Positions 49,960-61,034 of a stretch of DNA of 64,000 bases are shown here, piece after piece. Position numbers and translations under genes: made by a program. The stretch spans positions 70,699,093-70,763,092 of the forward strand of contig OX344763.1 of the NCBI GenBank assembly GCA_947034895.1. The letters are read 5' to 3'. Source of the DNA: Rhytidiadelphus loreus (Eukaryota; Streptophyta; Bryopsida; Hypnales; Hylocomiaceae). The notes below the pieces were generated by a model. That model ran no database searches. It saw nothing but the letters and a program-made list of their open reading frames with translations, and was not told where the DNA came from. Within the stretch, counting starts at the first letter, position 1. The number at the start of each line of letters is the position of its first letter.

Positions 49960-50337
49960 GACTTAATCATATAATTCACTGGATTTACGTAGACCAATAA
50001 TAATGGTATAGAGATATTTTGTAGTTCAAACACATAGGCTTCCATTTCACTAGCACTTAACTGGAAATGTTGGTTGCCAATTTATTGCGTACTTGTAAAT
50101 TGGAACACATTAATGGTACATTTTCTTATACAAAGTCACATTTCATTGTGATTGTACATTTATAGATTACATATATGTACATCCATTGGCTCCTTTTAGT
50201 AAATGGATATTAAAAATTTAATAAATGCATGATATTTGGTCATCTTGTTATTATATGCACGCTTCATATGACTTTGCATTGCTTATTTTGTATTTACAGC
50301 GACAAATTTCTCTTCAATTTTTGGATTGTAGTGTCTC
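49960..50337. other. Right end of the 20.4-kb island
   Basis: AT-rich with 'tgtacat' repeated; no gene. A ttacag site at about 50299 precedes the junction. No sequence here matches the island's left end in inverted orientation by eye. Confidence 0.4.
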
Positions 50338-51435
50338 TTAAAACACTCATTTCAGTGGAAAACTCCCATTTTAATGAATATGATGTTACCCCAGAAAAGA
50401 AAAAGTGATGATAGGAAAGAAGGACTAGATGATGAATCAGGAAGAGACTCAAGAGTTTCCTCAGAGAGGAGGAAAAATACTGAGAGAATATCAGCCTCAG
50501 AGAAGAAGAAAGAACCCCAAGAAGAGGAGAAAGTTTCTCCAAGACTAGAAACAAAAAGAGAAGATTCACTGGGGACGGTCATTGAGGATCTAGAAAGAGT
50601 CCGAGGAAAGATAGACGTTGAAAGGAGAGTAGTCTGAAATGCATACAGACTACTAGGAGAGATTGATGTGTTTGAGCTTGGAGAAAGGATAGAGGATCTG
50701 ATCCGGAAGAAAGAATCCTAGAAGGCCCAGATTACGAAACTGACTGAGAGAAACGGGGTGCTCCAACAACAGTTAGAAAAGAGGTCAAAAGAGAGTATGG
50801 AGGTGAGGAAACTTTCCTCAGAGACAGAGGATACTCTCAAGCAGATCCAAAGTTTTGTGGAGATTTCCAAAGATGTAGTAAACAAGGCCAAGCCATTTGA
50901 CGAGGAGATCTACAAGGAAGGCAATCAGGCAGCGAGGAGGTCGATAACAATCCTGGCGGAGTACTCAGAGACAATGGAGAAGCTCCTATATAAGATCCGG
51001 GATGTTCTCCAGCAAGCTAGCTCGGATTTGGATGCACAAAAGGAGAATAAGTTCAATCCAAGGAAGGAAATTGCCCCAAAGCTGGACATCCTTGAGATGT
51101 CTCCTTCTACGCCTGTGAAGCCCAAGGGAAAGAAGGATTAAGAGAAGACCCCGGCGAAGAATGTTTCTAGGTTGGACGCTGGAAAAGAAGAAGGGTCTAC
51201 ACTCGGATCTGGATCCAAAGTCTAAACCTGGAAGTCAGGATCGGATTTGGATACATTCCAAAACAAAGACTTGTGGATGTCACCAAAGAAGCCGAGCATG
51301 ACAAAGAAGAAAACGACGCCCAAGCAAAGAAGGGAGGCGTCCCCTATAAGTCAACAATCAGAGGAGGATGAGTCACTAGAAAACTCAGAGCTAGAGGGTA
51401 GCCAATCGAGATCCGGTTCCGAACCGGAATCCAAC
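50338..51435 (+). pseudogene. Copy B: middle/C-terminal part of the split transposon-like ORF
   Basis: Resumes in the phase of copy A at TTAAAAC. It reads MLPQKRKSDDRKEG, a charged helical stretch (VIEDLERVRGKIDVERR), LERRSK-type coiled-coil sequence, AKPFDEEIYKEGNQAARRS and then a K/P/S/E-rich tail. Copy C aligns (AKLFDEGWLADKKPSGSRM). All segments share one frame through TGA 50635, TAG 50719, TAA 51139 and TAA 51223. The frame runs into the 4.4-kb element at 51436 and resumes at 55842. Confidence 0.6.
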
Positions 51436-53703
51436 TGTCGCAGTACAGGATAAGCAATTCCCATGTTATACTACCAAAAACCACTCTAAAGTATAACAAA
51501 AGTGACTTTAAAGATCGAACCCACGAGATTCTGTGAAGTATTCACCCTATTTACGATTCTAAGCTAAGTCAGTCTCCAACAACACCTTTCCGGTCCTACT
51601 CTTGCAACCGGAAAACCACACAACCCGCAGAAATAACTCCCGGATTCTATTCAACTTCCGGTCAAAGACATAATCCGGTCCTGGAAGTAATCCGGCCAGT
51701 AAATCTACAACAAAACCAAGACTTTCTAACTTCCGGTCCTGGGTACGACTCTGAGACCAACCAATTCTGGTCTCTTCTCACTGACTCAAGTAACCTATCC
51801 GGTTTGATTTAACCTCTGTTTCACCATCAAAGGGATCACCGCTTGAATTTGAGAGTGGCAGGCCCACCGCTCCTTCCGTGACTTATAGTGGCTGAAGACC
51901 CACTTCTTCTACTCTATTCTCCTATTTTAATCCGGATCCGGTTTGATCTTTCACAGTAACCCGGAAACAGATCCGGACTACAGGTCACACAAAGACCCCC
52001 CGTACGATCCACTCATATTACAACGACAATGGTGCGGCGTTCCGGTAGTACGAAGCAAGGCGGCTACAAGTCTATCCGTTCGTTCCAATTCTACTAAGAT
52101 TCTTCCGTTCGCCACTACAGCAATGAGACCTCACAGGAGTTCGGACACTCAATTGGATTCCCTACCCAGGAGTTCTAGCGCGCCTAAGGATCCCTTCCCT
52201 ATTCGCCTAGCCTAGCAACGGCTTTCTCAACCGGAATACTGAATCTCAATAGAAATGAGGCACTGGAATAGACTCCCAACTCTTACTACCTGCCCACATG
52301 TACTAAGAAACCGGAACACAAACACCAAAGGGAGAAACCCGAAGTCAAACTCTAAATGCACTCCTAACTCCTCACAAATCTGTCTTGCCAATCTTTGGGA
52401 GACCATACAAACAAAGAGCAAATAGAACACAAAAGAAGTTTAAACAATGGAATGACTCTTATTCTCCATCTCAGAGAATGTTTTTATATACACTGAAAAG
52501 TTCCAAAAGCACAAAAGCGTCCCAGAAAGTACGCACAAAAAATCCGCGCAAAACTTTCGGGATAAGATTCGCCGTCAAAACCGGATCTGATCCGGTTACA
52601 AAACCCTAACTAAAACCGGGAATGAATCCGGTTCCTAACTAACAGACTGGGAACTAATCCGGTCTGGTTACAACTAACAATCCGACTGTACATCTAATAT
52701 TTACCAACAAGGGGAACTCCTACTAAACTCCCATACTTGCCTTCGGTGCGTCACTCCCAGGCTCTGGCGGAAGTTCATTGAAGATGTCCTGCAAATTCCA
52801 GGCTCGCTCACTAGTAGCAGGATCCGGCTTCTCTGGTGATGAGTCCACCTCAATAAGTTCTGACAATCCGGTTCTCGCCGCCGACCGCTCCTTCTTCGAT
52901 TGAGGAGTGACTTCCACACCTTCCGGAAGTAACTCTGGCAAGGAGAGATCCGACAAGCGGAGACTCCTTGAGAGTATTGTCCCGGTCAACCTCACGCTGC
53001 TCCGGCTCATTTGGTCCGCAGCTTCCCGAGCTCCTACCAGAATCGTCTCCAACTTCTCGGAGAAGTCTGACAGAATCCAGACCATCCGGGAACCGGATGG
53101 CTTCTTGTCCGCTAGCCACCCTTCATCAAACAGCTTCGCCTTCGCTAATACCATTCCGGATTCCCTGAACGTTTCGGTCATGAGCTTTGCTGTCTTCTGG
53201 GTCGCATCCGCCATTTCCCTCGTGGAGGTCATGTCTTCCTTGAAGGTGGCAATCTCCCCCTTCAGCATGTCGACTTCGTTTTGTAGTCGACCATTGTCCT
53301 CCCTCGGCTTCCGGTCCTCGTCCGGATTACTGATAAGGTTCGCTATTACCTTGGGCAGTTGGCGATCCGGTGATGCTCCTGCCAGCTTCCCGATCTTCTC
53401 GAGTGTAATTTGCTTACACTCCCAGTCAACACGGATGTCAGCGATGGCTAACACCAGAGTGTTGAAGAGGTTAGTCGAGCTACCTTCCCCAGTTACCGGT
53501 TTCTTGTCCGGTTTCCGTTCCGGTTCTGCTGGCTCCCTGGTCGGTGTACCTCTCCCGTGTGGAGGCGTCGTCTTCTGCCTCTTCACCCGCTTCAACTACT
53601 CATCCTCGTCCTCCGTGTCTTCTTCTTCAGTTTCCGTCCCTTCGTCTTCCGGTTCTTCGTCGGTCTTCGACTCCCCGTACTTCAGGATGGACTCCTGAGC
53701 TCT

Positions 53704-54655
53704 CACTAGAAGAAAAACACGTCCAGCACAACCAACTACTATGCAACTAGTGCCCTATGCAACTATCATGCAACTAGTTTCCTCTCTATTTGCACCAAAT
53801 CTAATGTAGTTGTTTTGTGTCATTGTTTTACAACATTCATTCATTGTTTTAGTTGCAAAGTAGTCATTCTGTAGTTGCAAAAAAAGACTAGGAAACAACT
53901 AGTGTCCTATGCAACTATTATGCAACTGTAAAATGACCATAGTTGTTTTCTAGTTGTACGCTAGTTGTTTCTTAGTTGCACTCTAGTTGTTTCCTAGTTG
54001 CTTTCAAAGTTCATTCCCATTCGTGTTATATCAATTGACCCATATCAATTGTAAAGAGTACCATTAGATTGAACATATAAGACTTATAAGTTGTTATAGT
54101 CTTATGTAATGAATTCTTTTGATAGAATTCTAAGATTTCTATAATTTGTGGGTTTCTACAATTTGTAGATTTTGTATATAAGAATTTAAAAAATAATTAA
54201 AATTCAAGAAATTTTATAATCTAGGAAATTGAATTTTGAAATCTAGGAAGAAGGTAGATCTGAAATTTTGAAATCTAGGAAGAGGGTAGATTTGAAATTT
54301 TGAAATCTAGAAAAAGGTAGATTTGAAATTCAAAAATCTAAGAAAAAGGTAGTTCTGAAATTCAAAAATCTCGAAAGGAGGTAGATCTGAAAATTTGAAA
54401 TCTACAAATCATTGAGATTTATATTTTAAAATTGACAAATCTACAAGTTGCAAGCAAGTTGCAAACAAGTTGCACACAAGGATGAAGTTCTTTGTATGGT
54501 GTCGGATGACAAAAAACCTTGCAACTACACTGCAACTAATGCGACTTGTCCACTGCAACTACGGACTCTACATTGTCACCTAGTTGCAAACGTCCTATGC
54601 AACTACAAAATGAGTTGCATACTGTAGTTGCAAAACCCCTCATTTTCTTCTAGTG
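53704..54655. mobile_element. CACTA-type MITE (952 bp) inside copy C
   Basis: Begins CACTAGAAGAAAAACAC and ends CATTTTCTTCTAGTG. Flanking triplets are TCT and GCT, a duplication with one change. Removing the element and one triplet rejoins copy C in frame (TWS-AQES). Internally it has many ACTAGTTGC/GCAACTAGT words near both ends and a 32-bp tandem repeat at 54239-54410. Larger than the other MITEs here and not a simple hairpin. Confidence 0.82.
54239..54410. repeat. 32-bp tandem repeat, five units, inside the MITE
   Basis: Units read GAAATCTAGGAAGAAGGTAG plus 12 bases, with changes accumulating to the right. No coding value. Confidence 0.75.
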
Positions 54656-55841
54656 GCTCCAGGTCTTCTCCTCCGTCTCCGTCAGGACCTGATCATGGTG
54701 ATACAAGTGAAGGAGATAGGGAGAGAGAGGTGTTGGCCTACTCTTCCCTATCCGGGGTACCAGATTGTTCACCAGGTCACTTAGTACCTGGGCCCAATCC
54801 GCCTTTCGTTGACCGGAAAGCGCACCAAAGATTGTATTTCCGAGGGTCACTGTTACCCTCGTCAGCCGCTCCGGATGGAATATCGGAATCAGGAACTTGA
54901 GTAGGTTCCGGTTCCGCTCATCCACGCAATCGTCCACCGCGAATCCGTCCTTCGGGTTGGCTGGTTCCGCAAATTTCCCCTTAATGTACTCGTCCTTCCG
55001 GTTGGCGGTACCCGAACCCCCTGATCGGAAACCGTATACTTCCCTCCACTTGTCTTCCGTCTAGCGACCTGGGTTGCCTCTGACGGTGTTCTCGAAGGCT
55101 TTCGAGACTTTCCCAATATCTCCCGAACTACCTTCCCTTCCTTAAACCCCCAGGGTTTATCTATCAGACCCGCGCAGCCCAAAGTGGCGAGATCCTCCAT
55201 GAGAGCGGCCTTTTCCGGTTCCCGTGAGGGGATGACTGGAATCACCTTCTTCAGTTTGATCTTCGCCGTGGCTATGCTCTGTCTGGGCCTACGTAACTGC
55301 GGCATGGACGCACTCCACTCAAAATACTTACCGATTCTACCTTCCTTTCCACTCCTAGCCGCACGTCCCGTATCTCACTTTCCCTCACAGCGCATAACCG
55401 GAAAGCGACAAATTTGCAACTGTAGATTTCCAACCCCGCAGCGCACAAAGACAACAGTCAATAATTTCACTCTTCCTCACAGATATGACAAGAAACCCAA
55501 CTGGACAGCACAACAGCAGCTCCAACAGCGAGAGGGCTCCTACACACAGGGTTTGAAAAAGAAGAACTAACTAGCAGGGCACTCCCTTATATACTGCCAG
55601 CGCCGCCAAATTAGGTCATCATTAACTAATCCGGTTAACCTAATTTAATCCGGTCAGAATTCTTCCAGTCCCGAACTATTCCGGTTCAGGCTTATTATCC
55701 GATTAGCTACCTTCCTTCATTCCTGTCCTAATTTCCGGTTCTTACTTATCTGTAAACCGGATAGGAGTTCCTACCAAGAACTTCTGATCCAAATTTGTAG
55801 ATAACTTAAGAAAAAAACAAAAATCACGTTGCGACACCAAC

Positions 55842-56030
55842 CACGAGTCAGATTCAAAAGAAGAATCCGATCCAGTTCCCATCTCTCCTTCGAGCTTCAA
55901 GAAAAAGACTCCAACGCCATCAAAAGGAAAGACGACAACTGGTACAATATTGTCAGTCAGTAGGAAACAACCACCTTAGAGAGGATCCGCCAAGTTAGAG
56001 GAACCTTTTCCTAAGAAGTTTAAAAAGTAG
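55842..56030 (+). pseudogene. Copy B, C-terminal tail after the 4.4-kb insertion
   Basis: Continues copy B in frame: HESDSKEESDPVPISPSS, KKKTPTPSKGKTTTG, a TAG at 55977, and then RGSAKLEEPFPKKFKK with a stop at 56028. Together with 29236-29896 and 50338-51435 this completes the split ORF. Confidence 0.6.
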
Positions 56031-58680
56031 GTAGGACAGTTCATAGAGTAGGCGTAGACTAGTAGGTCAAAAACCCAAGTTTTTGGTAGGTAGGAAGCTG
56101 CTAGTTAGCTGCTTTAGGGTTGGATGCACTCGGACATCCGGATCCGGATTTTTTGGATCTGAGATCCACTTTTTTAGGAATCTACCACATAGTTAGAAGG
56201 AAACAAGTTTTGGATAGGGGATGACACCTATCATTCTCTAGTTTTTTGCTTTAATCCTTTGGATCGTTTAGAGGTCTCAAGTGGTTAGTATTTAGGGATT
56301 AATGTTAGTTTGAAGCCCCAGGTGTACATATTCTTACTTTTGTTTTCCATACTTTGCAAATGAATTTCAGATTTCTACTCCATAAGCATTGGTCTGAAAA
56401 GTCTCAGTTTTGTATTGGTATGTTGACAATGTGTGAACCATTGTTTAGTGTGGATAGATAGTTTGCAGGGTAGTTGTTGGAACAGAGTAGGTAGCCTCCG
56501 GATTCTATTTGGATCCAATTCTGGGAGTATTTAGGATTGATTGAAGAAACTTTGTGTACTAGGAGGAAGTTTTAACTGTTAATGTTTCTTGGGTGTTTTC
56601 TGAATAGGATAGCCATTCTTAGGTTAGATGAGTTCTTCGGGTTGGAGGACAAACGCTAGCCAATGTCTAATGATATCTTGCTATATTCGGGAGAAAAGAA
56701 CATGAAGGTAGTTGGGATCTCTTAGTTATCAGGGTATCCGATCCAACTCTTGGGATTTTGTCTGAATAGATCCGTCGTTGTAGTACTGGAAAGATTGTGG
56801 GGGTTTCTTGAGTGACCTGCAGGTACGGATGAGAATCTGGATCCGTTGTGACGAAGAGCCTACTTCCTAATTTGTTTGTTTGTCTTTTTGTTTTCTTTAG
56901 TGAACCTTCAGTCACTATAATCATTAGAAAGATAGGATTTATGCGTCCTTCTTTAAGTCAAGTGCGGATCCTTCTAAATAGAGGTTAAACTTCTAATTTA
57001 GTTACTTTAGTTATTGGATCCGGATTTAGAAGAGGCACATGATAGCGACACTCCTTTCGGTTCTGCATCTGTCTAAGTGGATACTAAGTTATAGGACCAG
57101 ATAGGAAAAGTATGAGCCTTCAAGTTGGCACTTGGAACTCTGAACTTATTTTTCGCGATTTTTAGTTAGTTTTTAGGTGAAAAATATGAAAAAAATACAT
57201 AAAAATAAGGTTATTGTGGGTTTTGGTAGAAGTCCCTACCAAAGTGGTGTGTAATGGCCTTAAATGTGTGAAACATGTAAAACTTTACATTTTCACTAAT
57301 TTTAGGTCTTTATTAGTAAAATTAAGTAGTTAAGTCAGTAATTCCGAGCGAAGTAAGGATTTGAGAGTTAGCCAGTTCTAGTGTCTTGTTCATGTGATAC
57401 AACAGCTACAAGTATACATGTAACAAACTGGTTAAAAGTTAGAGTCTAGTTAGAGTCAGTCCAAATCCAATTCGAAAGAATTAGATTTGTTGTTTGCAAG
57501 TAATTTTGAAAAATACATTCATTCACAGACCAAGATGAAGTAAATGATGATTGGAACATACAGAGAGGTGCTTTTCTAGGTCAAAGCATGCCAGGAGGTC
57601 AAATAGAAGTCCGATCATCCAAGATTCCCCCGGTATCGAGAATAATTTCCCCCCCGGGTGGAAATTATTAAGGAATTGCTAAAAATAGCATCCTTATTGA
57701 AGATTTGATTTTTCCCTTAGTTGATGGACATCTTGTAGAAGATTTCCCAAAAGTTTCGGGATTTTACAAAACTCCACGATGATTCCATAGGAAGTCAACC
57801 ATTTAAAATTGCATTCGTAAATTCCTAAAAATTACCAATGTTGCAGTAAAATCCCACTAAAAATTAGGATAGAGTTTTGTGTGCCAATAAAGAGCCATGT
57901 CAAGTTTGAACACATTCTAACATTCCCAAATACCAGAATTAGGACCGACAACGGATTTTACAAGAATTTACAACTTGGCAGCGGGTTGACCGGCGTACCA
58001 GGAGCTAGCAGTGTCCGAATGGAGCGATTCAAGGGTCAATTCTTACCCCCACAAATATTCTAAACCACCTAGGACCGACAGTTTCATCAAAAAATGCAAA
58101 CTCCAAAAGTTAAGTTTTTGACTTTTGTTATGAGTTACCGTGACTCAATTTTGCGCTTTAAAACGGCTAGAGAGGTAGGGGTAAGGGTTTCCTCAGGCTA
58201 ATTGGGGTCTTCTAAAGACAATGGCGCAGTTTGTTTTCAGTTTCAAATTGTCCCTCAAAAGATAGAGAGGGTCAGCCCTTAGTTTGACTTTTAAAAGGTA
58301 ATTTTGAATTAATCTAGGTTGATTTTGCAAATATCTTTTATAAAATCGAAGATTGGATTTGCTCAAGATACTTGTCTTGCATAAGAAGCCATCTTTTGGT
58401 CTAAAGAAAGACAATTTAGAACTAACCTTAGATTAATCTGCAAAATATCTCGGTTAATTAGGTAAGTTTTTAAAATATCTTTGAAAAAATCTAATATTTG
58501 ATTTGGAAAAAGATTCTAAGGTCATTTAGGGCCTAGAAGGAACTTGCTTGAGGACCTTCTTTCCCATTAAACAAAGATTATTTAGAAAACGCGTTAGCTT
58601 AATTTAGCAAAATATCTAGATTGAAAGTAAGAAAATAATTACGAACAACTTACTGGTCGGAGCACTTTTTAAGCCAAATT
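56031..58680. other. Downstream flank of the split ORF, no supported gene
   Basis: 56.0-57.1 kb has the ATCCGGAT-rich character of the element family and is probably its 3' untranslated part. From 57.1 to 58.7 kb the sequence is AT-rich with short frames only (for example plus 57881-58063) and no motifs. Confidence 0.4.
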
Positions 58681-59560
58681 TTGGCTCTTTTCTTCTATTT
58701 CTTTCTATTTTCTTGTACTTTGAAGGTCCGGAGGGCCCCTTCAAAGCTTTGTGTTCTTTTCTTATTTGAATTTGGAAGCTTCAAGCCCCAAAACTTTGCT
58801 TTTAAAGAGTTTGGGAGGAAGAAATCCCCTAACTCCATTGTTGTTTGAGTTAACTAACTTCTTTCTTGAATTTGGAGGCTTTAAGCCCCAAAACTTTGAT
58901 ATTTTGAGAGTTGTGGGAGTAATTCCCAAACCCTAGTTAATTTTCTTGTTCTTTTGGATACTAACCAACTATTTGTACGAATTGATAACAGTTTGTGAAC
59001 TTAAAACTTTAAAGCGGCAAGGCTAAACTTTGCCAAAAGGTTTTGAGCATCACCACGTGCCAAAACTCGTTGTATAACAGGTGTTTGGGTTGACTAATTG
59101 TTAATGTTCGGTTAAACATTGTCATGTGTACCTCCTTTAGTAATTAAACTTAGAACTTTGTTTGAAATTTTGGGAATTAGTTTTTAATGTTCGGTTAAAC
59201 ACTGTCATGTGTACCTCCTTTAAGAATTAAATTTTCAAAATACTAGTTTGGGTCCTTAGATGCCGGTTATTTCCTAGAGTTGCTCCCGCACGTCGGAGCT
59301 TTGACTTTGAAACCTGGAAACGGATACTTGAAACTTTAATTTGTCAATTATTTCCTGGGGTTGCTCCCACACGGCGGAGCTTTGACTTTTACAATCCTGG
59401 AAACGGGTGTTTAAAAATTCTAAACCCTTGATCCATTCGTGTTGCCTGGGGTAGCCCCGCACGGCGAAGCTTTGGCTTTTAGAGTTAAAATTTACTTTTA
59501 AAAAACCATTTAAACTTGGATTTACCCCCCGCAAGGCGAAGCTTTGACTTGAACAATAAG
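58681..59560. repeat. Cluster of local direct repeats
   Basis: Three sets: CTTGAATTTGGAGGCTTTAA followed by GCCCCAAAACTTTG twice (about 58764 and 58865); AATGTTCGGTTAAACACTGT followed by CATGTGTACCTCC twice (about 59102 and 59187); and TTGCTCCCACACGGCGGAGC followed by TTTGACTTT four times (about 59280, 59360, 59455, 59530). Possibly an LTR or leader of a retroelement; no LTR pair seen. Confidence 0.65.
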
Positions 59561-59867
59561 AATCAATGGAATAATATTCTTTTGAAACTTATTTAAAGTT
59601 TAGGATCCCTTGAATTATTTCTCTTTCGCTTGTACAAGTTGTGGAGGTATTTGGCCTTCCAAACTTTCCATTTGTTTCTTTATTAGATTGTTAGTTTTTA
59701 TCTTTATTTTGGAAATTTACAAAAATTAAGTCAACATAGTTGTTTGTTGTGTCTTTTATTTCCATTGAAGCCATAAAGAATTATTTTCCATTTTTTTTTT
59801 TTTTTTTCTTTGTTAGTTATTATTTCTAAAAATGTGTGTGATTTTAGAATAACTAAAACCAAGTCGG

Positions 59868-60287
59868 ATGAACCAGATAGCCCGAAAGAAATCAGACCAG
59901 TCCAAAGGAACCAGGTCGAAAGGAATTCAGACCAGCCAAATCGAACCAAACAGCCCGAAAGGAGCATGGACCAGCAGTAAGTTTAGAAAGGACGAGGAGC
60001 AGGGGTCTCTCCAACCCGGGGGCGACACGTGGCGAGGCGCTAACGAACAAGGGGCCGTGCGACAGAACGGGAACAAAGGACAGGACGGGAACAAAAGAGT
60101 GAACGGAGGAGGAGCGGACGGAGTTCGACAAACGGAGCGCCGACCAACTGCGCTCCGCCACGTGGCAACAACAGGAGACGGAGTTGGGGTCTGGAGGGGC
60201 TGCAGGACAGCCTGCACAGAAGGGGGGGTGTCCACAGTTCAAGTTCTGACTGACTCACAGACAATTCACAGTCCAGACCAGTATTGA
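59868..60287 (+). other. GC-rich open frame of uncertain status
   Basis: A 139-residue frame rich in G, R, N, Q and T. The minus strand is equally open, so base composition may explain it. The region has CACGTGG (G-box) near 60020 and 60158. A poly-T run lies just before (about 59789-59807). Could be the leader or gag-like start of a retroelement; no motif supports this. Confidence 0.25.
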
Positions 60288-60962
60288 AACTTGAAGAAAA
60301 ACTCACAACTAGAAAACTAAAACGGTAACTGGATTTATAATCCATTCCCTCACACTCTCACCTTTATTTTCAATTGAATCATTAGCTTGCATGCACATTT
60401 CATATTTAATCACCTTGTCTAACTAACAACACTAGGATTAGAAATCAAACACTAATCTCATAAGCTGCAACCCAACCTCAAACTTCTCAATCAACATATG
60501 AACAAAACCATTTGAGAGTGATGACTAAGAAGCTTGGGGCATTGGATAGTTGAAAGGAATATTATTTCCTATAGGTAGGGTCACGTCATTAGATTTGATT
60601 CCGTTTCCTATTCATCTAGTTGTTTGGTAGTTATTAATTAGGATTCCATTTGCATTAGTTGGCAAAATTGTTGTTTAGAGTTTTGTTTTATTAGGCTAAT
60701 AAGCCAAATAGATAAAAACAAAGAACAATTAATATCTTTGGAATATTAAACTAAAAACTATTAAACAATTTGCAAAAGAATAATATCACTATTCATTAGA
60801 ATTAGAGAATTTAAATGAATTAATTAATTTACAATAAAAACTCTAAGCCAAAACTATTATCAACACTAACAAATTGGACTTTTTAGATAGGTTTTTAGAA
60901 ACAACAATTCAATAAACAATTCATCAAAAACTCACTAGGACTTTGCAAATTCATGAAAGACA

Positions 60963-61034
60963 ATGGAGAACTTCGAGGAGACAATTATAATGGTGTTTTG
61001 CAACGATGGATCCACCGACATCCTCGACACTGAG
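60963..61034 (+). other. Possible small first exon
   Basis: ATG followed by 24 codons (MENFEETIIMVFCNDGSTDI...) ending at GAG|GTATGA, a good donor. No following exon found. Weak, but it stands out in an otherwise AT-rich region. Confidence 0.25.

Larger units (their letters stand above)
29897..50337. mobile_element. 20.4-kb inserted island with divergent transposase-like and ParB-type genes
   Basis: Defined by the split of copy A/B. TTAAAAC is present at 29890-29896 and again at 50338-50344, and joining the two sides gives one open frame (STMLK-HSFQWKTPILMN...) continuing into copy B. The island contains a tRNA-like unit, a DUF7869-like gene on minus, palindrome arrays, satellites, and a ParB/methyltransferase/HAD gene on plus. 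I see no convincing terminal inverted repeats: the left end is TTGACATTATTCC and the right end GATTGTAGTGTCTC. It may therefore be one large element with cargo or several nested ones. TTAA at the target is also compatible with piggyBac-like integration. Confidence 0.6.
52723..55305 (-). pseudogene. Copy C: most complete relative of the A/B ORF, split by a MITE
   Basis: Minus frame from MPQLRRPRQSIATAKIKLKK. After a one-base loss near 55.11 kb and a TAG at 55063-55061 it reads TEDKWREVYGFRSGG, EYIKGKFAEPANPKDGF, LTRVTVTLGNTIFGALSGQR and LLHLYHHDQVLTETEEKTWS. It is then cut by the MITE and resumes AQESILKYGESKTDEE, an acidic run, a TAG at 53598-53596, then KRVKRQKTTPP. The rest is a helical region (NEVDMLKGEIATFKED) and a C-terminus SDAPKASMGV. 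Domain order is a conserved N-terminal half followed by a coiled-coil half. No catalytic motif is visible. It is carried by the 4.4-kb element. Confidence 0.6.
51436..55836 (-). mobile_element. 4.4-kb retroelement-like insertion with TG...CA ends
   Basis: Ends TGTCGCAGTACAGG and ...CACGTTGCGACA, flanked by CCAAC at 51431-51435 and 55837-55841. TG/CA ends with a 5-bp duplication are LTR-retrotransposon hallmarks. Removing it restores the host frame (EPESN-HESDSKEE). I could not find long direct repeats, so LTRs are short, diverged or absent. The only coding content is copy C on minus, so it would be a non-autonomous element. It contains a CACTA-type MITE at 53704-54655. CCGG words are frequent. 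Confidence 0.65.

Noticed and set aside
52907..53698. 263-residue serine-rich plus-strand frame
   Set aside because: It lies opposite copy C, which aligns with copies A and B; the serine richness is a by-product.
51436..55836. Full LTR retrotransposon
   Set aside because: No reverse transcriptase, integrase or protease motif and no direct terminal repeats visible by eye.
59868..60345. Overlapping frames on both strands near 60 kb as genes
   Set aside because: Both strands are open because of GC-rich sequence; no domain or splice evidence on either strand.
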